Assembly (NCBI GenBank): GCA_913020235.1
Contig: CAJWBT010000022.1
Location: 1 to 14,339 of the forward strand
Reading direction: 5' to 3'
DNA length: 14,339 nt
Source: an uncultured Chloroflexota bacterium
GTDB taxonomy: Bacteria > Chloroflexota > Dehalococcoidia > UBA3495
Shown: positions 1-6,095 of the stretch, piece by piece
How positions within the stretch are numbered: the first letter of the stretch is position 1
Layout: each line of letters opens with the position of its first letter
Program-made: the position numbers and the translations under genes
Notes under the pieces: model-generated
Told to the model about the DNA's origin: nothing
Seen by the model: only the letters and a program-made list of their open reading frames with translations
Databases searched by the model: none

Positions 1-382
1 CCTCGAACTTGTCGTGTACCATCCCGACCGCCGGGATGCCCAGCTTCCGCATGTTCACCGTGTCACGCACGGTTCCCTGGGTGCAAGACCCTCAAGCGCC
101 CACCCCGATGATGGCGTAGTCGACCTTGGCCGCCAACTCCTCCATGTCCTCCATCGGCGCCGGGTTCCAGGTGCTGTGCTTGTACAGCTTGTGGGTCTCG
201 ACCGGTTCGTACATGGCCTCAAGGGTCTCTTCAAAGACCGGCCAGAACTTCTCTGTTGAGCCGTGGCCGCTGTAGACCAGCCCCATCTTTCCCGCTCGCA
301 GAGTTTCAACAGGCCGAAGCCGCTTTCCTTCCGTAACGGCGGTATCCGCTACCGGGTCATAGACCAACAACTTTTCCGGCAT
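1..382 (-). CDS. UGSC-family selenoprotein, partial (runs off left edge)
   Basis: The gene starts at the ATG at 380-382, behind a GAGGAGG ribosome site six bases upstream; an ATG at 436 has no such site. The frame reads 96 residues to a TGA at 92-94, then continues open through Gly-Ser-Cys and about 30 more residues (TQGTVRDTVNMRKLGIPAVG and on) to the window edge. Decoded as selenocysteine, this gives U97-G-S-C100, a UxxC motif like a thioredoxin CxxC redox pair. The N-terminal part matches the paralogue at 557-2224 (DPVA, RP-TL, G-K-GL-SG patterns). From memory this is the UGSC family of (seleno)proteins; its biochemical function is unknown to me, and a redox role is inferred from UxxC only. 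The protein looks cytoplasmic, with no signal peptide. The promoter at 453-482 probably drives it. The C-terminus lies outside the window. Confidence 0.85.
57..73 (-). promoter_or_regulatory. Candidate bacterial SECIS hairpin (short UGSC gene)
   Basis: Read on the minus strand, ACCGTG (73-68) pairs perfectly with CACGGT (62-57) around the five-base loop CGTGA. The loop lies 25-29 bases after the TGA, inside the window known for bacterial SECIS apical loops, and has a G near its 5' side as SelB recognition usually needs. A small competing GGGT/ACCC stem lies directly after the TGA. Confidence 0.72.
92..94 (-). other. Selenocysteine codon (in-frame TGA) of the short UGSC gene
   Basis: The TGA at 92-94 (TCA on the plus strand) is followed in frame by GGG TCT TGC ACC, giving Gly-Ser-Cys-Thr. 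The frame stays open to the window edge with protein-like sequence, and the paralogous gene has a TGA in the same context. A hairpin follows at the right distance. Recoding is inferred; the Sec machinery genes (selA, selB, selC, selD) are not in the window. Confidence 0.85.
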
Positions 383-452
383 AAATGCCTCCTCGATAAC
401 CAACGATGGCTCGCCCGGCGTATACGACAGCCGCAACGGGCCTGGGGAGTTT

Positions 453-482
453 ATTATCTGCGCTGAGCGTATTGTGCGTCAA
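453..482 (-). promoter_or_regulatory. Sigma-70-like promoter for the short UGSC gene
   Basis: On the minus strand, TTGACG (482-477) is followed after 18 bases by GATAAT (458-453). Each hexamer matches five of six consensus bases. Transcription would start near 446, leaving a leader of about 65 bases before the ATG at 382. The UGSC paralogue upstream (stop at 557) may also read through, but this gene can clearly be expressed alone. Confidence 0.62.
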
Positions 483-556
483 GGGAGGTTGCTCGCCGGT
501 GGTTTGGCGATGGCCGGCTTCCTCCCCTGGGGTCTGCCTTCCCGTTCGCACCAGCG

Positions 557-2224
557 CTAGCGCGCCCGGTACTGGTCTACGTTCACCGACTCGGGGCGCA
601 CCGGCATGCTGGGAATGATGATCGGTTTTGCCCGGTCCGCTCCAACGCAGATGAGCCGGTAGCGGTCGGCGCTCTCCCGCACCGGCATCCAGACATCGTG
701 CAGCTCCTTTTCGCTCAGCTTCAGCAACCATCGCCAGTGGGCGGGAATCGTCTCTTCCTGGAGCGGGTAGTAGTGGACCATCTTGCCCAGGCTGAACTGG
801 GCGTGCATGTGGATGAACTGCTTCGCCCCCTGCTTGGTGAAGCCGGCCTCACCGGCCGGCCGGGCGATGTCGGGCGGGATCAGCACTATCGTTTCCATGG
901 CGCTGCCTTTGTCGGTCCTGCCCGGCCGGACCAGGTCCCACTGGCTGAAGATGGAGTTGTAGGCGATGGTCTTCAGCAGGCCCTCGGCGGTGTTGTTGCC
1001 CTGGTCGGCCACGTCCACCTCCCCCTTGGTGGCCAGAACGGTCACGACGCTGTCCCCAGCTTTGAAACCCCGTTCCACGTGGAAGGGCTCCCACGGGCTG
1101 GCGTCCTCGTTCTCGGCCAGGCAGACGGTGAACTTCCTGACGGAGCCGATGGTATCCATGTCCATCTCCCCCGGATACCAGTAGCCGATGTTCTTGAGGC
1201 ACAGGGTATAGGCCCGGCCGATGACCAGGTTGGCCCGGTTCTGCCGGCCCGGCCCCATGCATGCTCCCCTGGAGTTGATGTCCAGCTCCTTGGCGATTGG
1301 GCCGTTGACCAGCAGCATGGAGGCGTGAGAGCTGGTGGACATGAGGAACCCTTTTACACGGTCCGGGTCCATCTGGGAGACGGCCTTGAGGGCCCCGATT
1401 ATCAATGGCATGTGCTCCGGCGAGGCGCCGGCCATGGCCGAGTTGATGGCGATCTTCTCTACCGTAGCCAGACCGTAGCCGGGTGGCAGGTCGCAGACCA
1501 CGTGGTCGGGAGGGAGGTATGTGCCCTTGAGCATCCTTTCCACCGCATCCTGCGTGGCCGGCAGGAGAGGAAACCCGTCGCCCCAGTCACGGTTCAGGAA
1601 CTCGCGGTTCATCACCTGAAAGGCATCCGCATAGTTGCTGCCCTCGAACCGCTCCACCTTGGTGGGCTCCAGCTTGGCCTGCCCGGGCGGGCCTGCTGTG
1701 TCCGCCGTCAGTTCGCCGACCAGCGTCTCAAAGGCTGCCTCAGTCTGCTGGATCGCCCTCTCCGGGTCCAGGTTCCGGTACAGCCAGGGGACCACCACGT
1801 AGCGTATGCCCGGCATTCCGAAGGCTCGAGCGCTGGCGATGGCGTCGTGCTCGAAGCGTCCGGACACTATCAGCACGGCGGGTTTGCCCTTCTTCTCGAT
1901 CTCCACCATCTCGTGGACCATCCACGAGGTGCAAGACCCTCAATCGGCGGTGGCGCCGATCACGATATCGGACTCGTCGGCGGCCTTTTCCAGCACCGCG
2001 GCCGGCGCAGGCAGTCCACCGAGGTAAAATTTGGTCTCCACGCCGGGCGTGTGCTGCTTCAGATTTCCCTCAATGGAGCGCAACGCCACATCACCATTGG
2101 CGGTGCCGCTCCACAGGAGCCCGACTTTCTTTCCTTCCAAAGTGGACGGCCTTTTGTTGACCGGCTTTGCGTCGAGGACGCCCCTCTGCTGTGCTACCGG
2201 GTCCAAGACTTCCAGGATCTCCAT
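557..2224 (-). CDS. UGSC-family selenoprotein fused to a large conserved C-terminal domain
   Basis: This is one gene of 555 residues that conventional calling splits at a TGA (1940-1942). Both halves are in the same frame and no base is missing. The ATG at 2224 follows AGGAGG by four bases. Residues 1-170 form the UGSC domain, with U95-G-S-C98 after a hydrophobic strand (DIVIGATAD), as in the neighbouring paralogue. After a variable linker (about 170-190), residues 190-555 form a second domain with the motifs WGDGFPLLP, VEKIAINSAMAG, LLVNGPIAKELDIN and CLAENED. I recall that block from hypothetical proteins found with UGSC genes, without an assigned reaction. Single Cys residues occur in this domain, but no CxxC. 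No signal peptide or membrane helix is visible. A thiol/selenol redox enzyme is plausible but inferred. It lies 156 bases downstream of the M24 gene and upstream of the short UGSC gene, all on the same strand. Confidence 0.87.
1910..1928 (-). promoter_or_regulatory. Candidate bacterial SECIS hairpin (long UGSC gene)
   Basis: On the minus strand, CTCGTGGA (1928-1921) pairs perfectly over eight bases with TCCACGAG (1917-1910). The loop is TGG, or ATGGT if the closing A-T pair opens. The apical loop lies about 20-22 bases after the TGA, as expected for a bacterial SECIS, and is G-rich. It sits within the Sec protein's coding sequence. Confidence 0.78.
1940..1942 (-). other. Selenocysteine codon (in-frame TGA) of the long UGSC gene
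   Basis: The TGA follows codon 94 and precedes GGG TCT TGC ACC, the same four codons as in the other UGSC gene. The open frame continues for 460 residues to a TAG at 557-559. A start at the next downstream ATG (1921) would remove the whole N-terminal domain and has no ribosome site. Confidence 0.87.
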
Positions 2225-2380
2225 ACGGCCTCCTATCCCCTTTCTGGTTTCACCTTACGCTCTCTGCTGGAATACTCCGCAGCCGTGTCCGCCCCTGCCC
2301 AGTGAAACAGGCAGGAAGGGGGACGAACCGGCCTTGAGGTCTTCCCCAACCGCTTCGCTCCACCGCGTATATTGCTCCGG
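2225..2380 (-). other. Intergenic gap between M24 and long UGSC genes
   Basis: These 156 bases hold the AGGAGG ribosome site of the UGSC gene at the left end and a CCTGCC/GGCAGG hairpin with a ten-base loop at 2294-2315. There is no T-run and no clear promoter, so read-through from the M24 gene is possible. Confidence 0.4.
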
Positions 2381-3514
2381 CTAGTCGATCACGAACAACC
2401 GCTCGGTGTCGAACCTGCCCGTGAGAAGCTCGGGCTCCCCTCCGGTTACCAGGACCATGTCTTGGAGATGCCAGTAGCCTGAATAGGGCTCGACAGCCAC
2501 CACCATCCCCTCCTCGACTTGCGTGTGGCAATCAGTCACCAGCAACGGCTGTTGTTGATGGAACCAGGGGCCCACGCTGTGGCCCACCATACTTCCGGCA
2601 CCGCCGAATCCGTAGTCTTTGAGTTTTTGATCCGCGAAGGAGTACAGGTCATTGGCTTGGATTCCCGGGCGGCAGCGGTCGATGGTCATCAAGTGCACTT
2701 CCCGGTACTTCCGGTACATCTCGATTTGCTCTTCCGATGGCGGGCCGACGACAAAAACTCGAGATTGATGCCCAGGATATCCCTGCAAATACGAAACATA
2801 GTCGGTGCGCACAATATCGCCCTTTCCCAGAACGGTATCACCTTCACCCAAGTAGCGCACGTTGTTCCGGCTGGTGTTCAGAAGCCCGTGAACGATTTCC
2901 GCGCCCCTTGCCATGCAAGCCTTCACCATTTGGGCGTGTACTTCTCGCAGGGTATCTCCCTCGCGAACGTTGGAGAAGACCTCCACGTAGGCATCGTCCT
3001 GGATATCGGCAGCCTCCTTCAGCAGGTCGACTTCTCCAGGGGTCTTGACCCAGCGGACGGCATCCATTAGCTCGGTGCAATCAAACATCTCGACATCGGG
3101 AAGGACCCGGTGAAACTCCTCCCAGCGCGACGCGCTCAGGTACGTCTTCTCGAACCCTATCTTGGCCTTGGTCAAACCCATTCCCTTAATAACTTCTGTC
3201 GTCCTGGCGAGCGCGGTCGTCTGGTAGTCATCGTACCCTTCGATGTTTCGAATCCAGGAATCCCGCCAGGCCCTGGCGATGCCAAGATTGTTGAGCACCA
3301 TGGCCGGTTCACCCTCTCGAGGCCATATTGCGTACACCTCTCTCGGTGAGTCGGGAAAATCGACGTGCCGGCCCTGGGAGCCTGGAAAAGCCACACCCGT
3401 GAGGTAGGTAAAGTTGGTCCCGGAGCGGGCGACAATCGCCGAACAACCGTGCCGGTCCATGAAATCGTTCAGTCTCTGGACGTTCGCTATGAGTTTCCTT
3501 TCCCCGTCCGACAT
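2381..3514 (-). CDS. M24-family (creatinase / Xaa-Pro peptidase fold) protein, probably not a standard metallopeptidase
   Basis: The protein has 377 residues, the usual length for a creatinase/prolidase-like protein, with an N-terminal creatinase domain (about 10-150) and a C-terminal pita-bread domain (about 160-375). GGAGG lies five bases before the ATG at 3514. Against the five M24 metal ligands (D, D, H, E, E), I see D238 in RTDYVS, H249 where the second Asp should be (GYPGHQSR), H312 in GHSVG, E342 in VEPYSG and Q351 where the last Glu should be (LQDMVLVT). Two ligands are therefore lost, as in metal-independent creatinase-type relatives. Hydrolysis of a small C-N compound is more likely than peptide cleavage, but the substrate is unknown. 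It is the first gene of the leftward group before the UGSC genes and is divergent from the CaiB gene. Confidence 0.85.
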   Translation of the reverse strand: MSDGERKLIANVQRLNDFMDRHGCSAIVARSGTNFTYLTGVAFPGSQGRHVDFPDSPREVYAIWPREGEPAMVLNNLGIARAWRDSWIRNIEGYDDYQTTALARTTEVIKGMGLTKAKIGFEKTYLSASRWEEFHRVLPDVEMFDCTELMDAVRWVKTPGEVDLLKEAADIQDDAYVEVFSNVREGDTLREVHAQMVKACMARGAEIVHGLLNTSRNNVRYLGEGDTVLGKGDIVRTDYVSYLQGYPGHQSRVFVVGPPSEEQIEMYRKYREVHLMTIDRCRPGIQANDLYSFADQKLKDYGFGGAGSMVGHSVGPWFHQQQPLLVTDCHTQVEEGMVVAVEPYSGYWHLQDMVLVTGGEPELLTGRFDTERLFVID

Positions 3515-3583
3515 AATTTCCTCCCCCTCGCCGGCTCTCGTTCCGCTGTATCTAGCTTAGGACATGCTTTGAGGACCAGTGGT

Positions 3584-3612
3584 ATTGTGCTTCGCCGGCC
3601 GGCCATCGTCAA
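3584..3612 (-). promoter_or_regulatory. Probable promoter of the M24 / UGSC group
   Basis: On the minus strand, TTGACG (3612-3607) is followed after exactly 17 bases by CACAAT (3589-3584), which matches four of six -10 bases. It lies about 70 bases upstream of the M24 start. Confidence 0.45.
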
Positions 3613-3662
3613 TGGGCCATTGCCCAGGTGTGGGCCGATAGTGCGTCCTGGAAAGAGGCCTC

Positions 3663-3674
3663 ACCTCCGGAGGT
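3663..3674. promoter_or_regulatory. 12-bp perfect palindrome, possible operator
   Basis: ACCTCCGGAGGT reads the same on both strands and sits midway between two divergent genes, about 50 bases upstream of the -35 of the M24 promoter. Binding by a dimeric repressor or activator is inferred from symmetry and position only; no regulator gene is in the window. Confidence 0.35.
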
Positions 3675-3735
3675 AATCCGTTGGAGCACCGGCGCGCGCA
3701 AATAGGTCCCACCCCTGCCCTTGTGGGAATAGCAT

Positions 3736-3795
3736 AACCGATGGTACAAATAACGGGGCGGTTCAGCCTGGGAGCTAAATTCGAACCGATGGGAC
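3736..3795. repeat. Direct repeat pair upstream of the CaiB gene
   Basis: AACCGATGGTAC (3736-3747) and AACCGATGGGAC (3784-3795) match in 11 of 12 bases, 48 bases apart start to start. They may be a pair of regulator sites for the CaiB gene. Confidence 0.3.
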
Positions 3796-3870
3796 GGTGA
3801 CACGCGCACCATCCGCGGTCGTGCCGGGCCGAGACCCAATTTGAAGCCTGGCGAAAGGAGCATGGAGAAC

Positions 3871-5067
3871 ATGGTACAAGCATTGACCGGCACTCGAATC
3901 CTGGACCTCACCCACTTTCAGGCCGGGCCGTCATGCACGCAGATCCTGGCGTGGCTGGGGGCCGACGTTATCAAGGTGGAGCAACCGGGTTCGGGCGACC
4001 CCACCAGGAACACCAGCAGGGACCGGGAGGACACCGACGCCCTCTCGTTCCTGATCCTGAATGCAAACAAGCGCGGACTGACCCTCAACATAAAGACCGA
4101 GCAGGGCAAAGAGATCTTCAACGCCCTGGTCAAAACCGTCGATGTGCTGATGGAGAACTTCGGCCCCGGCACGGCGGAGCGGTTGGGGGTGGGATACGAG
4201 GCGATGCGCAAGGTGAACCCTCGCCTGGTCTACGCCTCGGTCAAGGGGTTCGGCACCTACGGACCCAACTCAAGCTACAAGGTCTTTGAGCCCATAGCCC
4301 AGGCCGCCGGCGGCGCCATGAGCGTCACCGGATTGCCCGATGCGGAACCGCTGATCACCGGGGCGGCCATCGGAGATTCGGGAACCGGAATGCACTGTGC
4401 CGTCGGCATTCTGGCGGCCCTGCTACAGCGCCAAGCCACCGGCGAGGGCCAGCGGGTGGAGGTTTCGATGCAGGACTCGGTGCTCAACTTGATGCGGCCC
4501 TACATGCGGGAACACCAGCGGCTCGGCCGGCCGGTTGTGGCCGCCGGCAACTGGCACCTGGGCGCCGTTCCCAGCGGCATCTTCAAGACCCGCGGAGGCG
4601 GGCGCAACGACTACGTGTTCATTTATGCCCAGAACCAGGCCATGTGGAAGGACTTGATCCGGGCCATGGGCCGGGAGGATTTGGCCGAGGACCCGAGGTT
4701 CGCTACCCAGGAGGCCCGGTTCAAGCACCCGGAGGAACTCAACGCCCTGGTTGAAGAGTGGACCTCCCAACGGGACAAGCAGGAGGCGGCGCGCATACTG
4801 GCCGACGCCGGCGTGCCCAGCGGGCCGGTGAACGACACCGGCGACCTCATGGTCGACCCTCACCTTCGGGAGCGGGAGATGATCGTGGAGGCGGAATACC
4901 CGGTCCGGGGACGCTTCACCACTGTAGGATGCCCCATCAAAATGTCCGGGTCACCGGTGAAGATCAGCTCCCCTCCCCTACTTGGCCAGCATACCGAAGA
5001 GATCCTGGCCGAGGTGGGCTACGACGCGGCAATGGTGCTCCAGCTCAAAGAGGACGGCGTGGTCTAG
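3871..5067 (+). CDS. CaiB/BaiF family CoA transferase, formyl-CoA transferase-like
   Basis: This class III CoA transferase moves CoA between carboxylic acids through an aspartyl-CoA anhydride. The sequence opens with LTGTRILDLTHFQAGPSCTQ and GADVIKVEQPGSGDPTR, close to oxalate formyl-CoA transferase (Frc). The catalytic Asp lies in GAAIGDSGTGMH and is residue 169 from this start, the same number as in Frc. A glycine-rich loop (RGGGRND) and the C-terminal PLLGQHTEEIL are also typical. The length of 398 residues is normal. I chose the ATG at 3871 (MVQAL), ten bases after AAGGAG, because the ATG at 3862 is only one base from that site and the TTG at 3841 lies upstream of it. The acyl substrates cannot be read from sequence; no oxalyl-CoA decarboxylase lies nearby, so oxalate is not implied. 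Confidence 0.93.
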   Translation: MVQALTGTRILDLTHFQAGPSCTQILAWLGADVIKVEQPGSGDPTRNTSRDREDTDALSFLILNANKRGLTLNIKTEQGKEIFNALVKTVDVLMENFGPGTAERLGVGYEAMRKVNPRLVYASVKGFGTYGPNSSYKVFEPIAQAAGGAMSVTGLPDAEPLITGAAIGDSGTGMHCAVGILAALLQRQATGEGQRVEVSMQDSVLNLMRPYMREHQRLGRPVVAAGNWHLGAVPSGIFKTRGGGRNDYVFIYAQNQAMWKDLIRAMGREDLAEDPRFATQEARFKHPEELNALVEEWTSQRDKQEAARILADAGVPSGPVNDTGDLMVDPHLREREMIVEAEYPVRGRFTTVGCPIKMSGSPVKISSPPLLGQHTEEILAEVGYDAAMVLQLKEDGVV

Positions 5068-5204
5068 GCAGGCCCAATCTCGGCTTCGTGGGGCTTGCCA
5101 AGCCCCGTGCCGGACGCTATTTTCAAGGTGAGCCTGTCGAACCTGTTGTGTGTGCACGCTGAAGTTATCCGGGGCGGCCCACCTTTCTTAATTGGGAGTC
5201 GTCT
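5068..5204 (+). promoter_or_regulatory. Inverted repeat overlapping a candidate promoter
   Basis: GGGGCTT-gcc-AAGCCCC (5090-5106) is a perfect 7-bp inverted repeat just after the CaiB stop. Its right part overlaps TTGCCA (5095-5100), which is followed after 17 bases by TATTTT (5118-5123), a plausible promoter for the hydrolase gene at 5205. The hairpin could instead end CaiB transcription, though the T-run is about 13 bases away. A GTGAGCCTGTCGAACC segment near 5129 resembles dispersed intergenic repeats. Confidence 0.4.
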
Positions 5205-5951
5205 ATGAACCGAGTAGACGCGGTACTGGAGAGGGAGACCCAGGACCATCTTGGCAAGAAGGTGACCTATGAGGTTCCCCTTTCCGCCTATCCCACCAAC
5301 TCGGGAGTGATAATCGTCAACTCCCCCGGCTCGGGTGAATTCAAGGATGGACGCCACGACCGGTGGAAGAAGCTGGCCGGACACCTTCAGGAGCGGGAGC
5401 TGGGCGCGATGGTCACCTACAACGCTCCCCGGCCCGACTGGCAGGTCCAGCTACCCTGGGAGCCCTACTCCCACCAGGGCGTTAGCTGGAACCAACTGCT
5501 GGTGGAGAGCCTGGCCCACGTCGTCGAGTTCTCCCTGGAGCGCGCCGAAGAGCTTTGCGGGACGGCATCCCCAACGATCTACCTGTCGGGGTTCTCGTCC
5601 GGTGGATCGGCCGTCGGCGCCGTCGCGTTTCGCTTCACGGAGATCAAGCGCATCTTGCTCCTCTCCACCTACGACAGCGTTGGCGATTACTTCTACGACG
5701 GCGTTGTTCAGTTCCCCGGAGACATCTACATGGCCTACGGCAGCAAGGACCCCATGGCTGGGTTTCTGGCGTACATACTGAGCTGCGGCCCAATGGCCGC
5801 CACCTCCCTGCAGCTCCGTGAGGTGCCCGAATGCGACCACCGCTTCAGCGGGGCGACCAACAGCAAGGTCCTCACCAAGGCCTTTCTTTGGGCTTTCCAG
5901 GGCGACGATAGCTTTCCATCGCCGGAGGGCGGCCTTCAACTGTATGAGTGA
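5205..5951 (+). CDS. Alpha/beta hydrolase-fold protein
   Basis: The protein has 248 residues, and its ATG lies six bases after GGGAG. The fold is suggested by an early strand (SGVIIVNSPGSG), the nucleophile elbow GFSSG with Ser131, the likely acid Asp182 in YGSKDPMAG, and the likely catalytic His212 in CDHRFSG. No signal peptide or transmembrane segment is seen, so it should be cytoplasmic. It could cleave an ester or a thioester made by the CoA transferase upstream, but nothing in the sequence fixes the substrate. The C-terminal 20 residues are low in hydrophobics and probably loose. It lies in a rightward run with CaiB and the gamma-glutamyltransferase gene. Confidence 0.8.
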   Translation: MNRVDAVLERETQDHLGKKVTYEVPLSAYPTNSGVIIVNSPGSGEFKDGRHDRWKKLAGHLQERELGAMVTYNAPRPDWQVQLPWEPYSHQGVSWNQLLVESLAHVVEFSLERAEELCGTASPTIYLSGFSSGGSAVGAVAFRFTEIKRILLLSTYDSVGDYFYDGVVQFPGDIYMAYGSKDPMAGFLAYILSCGPMAATSLQLREVPECDHRFSGATNSKVLTKAFLWAFQGDDSFPSPEGGLQLYE

Positions 5952-5968
5952 CCGCCGGCGTCCGGCGG
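5952..5968 (+). terminator. GC-rich hairpin directly after the hydrolase stop
   Basis: CCGCCGG-cgt-CCGGCGG is a perfect 7-bp stem that begins at the base after the TGA. No T-run follows, so termination would not be of the classical intrinsic type; it may stabilise the 3' end of the transcript. Confidence 0.35.
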
Positions 5969-6018
5969 CACGAATGAAGATGAACAGCGGCGTTCAGGCC
6001 GTCACCCTCACCGCCCGG

Positions 6019-6041
6019 CCCCACTCCCAGCGGGAGAGGGG
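6019..6041. repeat. REP-like hairpin before the gamma-glutamyltransferase gene
   Basis: CCCC-a-CTCCC and GGGAG-a-GGGG form a 9-bp stem with one A/A mismatch and an AGC loop. It is preceded by CCCTCACC, the layout of the widespread CCCTCACC...CTCCC/GGGAG bacterial intergenic repeats. No T-run follows. Confidence 0.5.
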
Positions 6042-6079
6042 TGTCTGAGGGAGTTATCATCGTTGCAAAGGCTGGAACT

Positions 6080-6095
6080 GGAGGAAGCAAACTTG
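6080..6095 (+). promoter_or_regulatory. Ribosome site that sets a TTG start for the GGT gene
   Basis: GGAGG (6080-6084) lies eight bases before TTG (6093-6095). The alternative TTG at 6063 has only a GAGGGAG nine bases away and would add ten residues that contain this ribosome site. Confidence 0.55.

Larger units (their letters stand above)
3515..3870. other. Divergent intergenic control region
   Basis: This stretch separates the leftward M24 gene from the rightward CaiB gene. It contains a leftward promoter (3584-3612), a 12-bp perfect palindrome (3663-3674), a TCCCAC/GTGGGA hairpin (3707-3728), and a near-perfect direct repeat at 3736-3747 and 3784-3795. Reading frames within it lack plausible ribosome sites or protein character, so I see no gene. 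Confidence 0.6.

Noticed and set aside
1740..1942. Frameshift or pseudogene as cause of the split UGSC frame
   Set aside because: The frame is unchanged on both sides of the TGA, the paralogue has the same TGA-GSC context, and a SECIS-like hairpin follows; Sec decoding explains all three.
698..2305. A 535-codon open frame on the plus strand opposite the long UGSC gene
   Set aside because: It is a shadow of the GC-rich real gene: no ribosome site, low-complexity His/Gly/Arg-rich protein, no family motif, and the opposite strand encodes clear conserved sequence.
3770..3800. T-arm-like GGTTCGAAT on the minus strand, hinting at a tRNA
   Set aside because: The flanking bases do not pair as a T stem and no acceptor or anticodon arm is found.
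3841..3870. CaiB start at TTG 3841 or ATG 3862
   Set aside because: The TTG lies upstream of the ribosome site and the first ATG is one base from it; ATG 3871 has usable spacing and puts the catalytic Asp at the family number 169.
3609..3911. About 100-codon minus-strand frames in the 3515-3870 gap
   Set aside because: They overlap the CaiB start, have no ribosome site and show no protein-like pattern.
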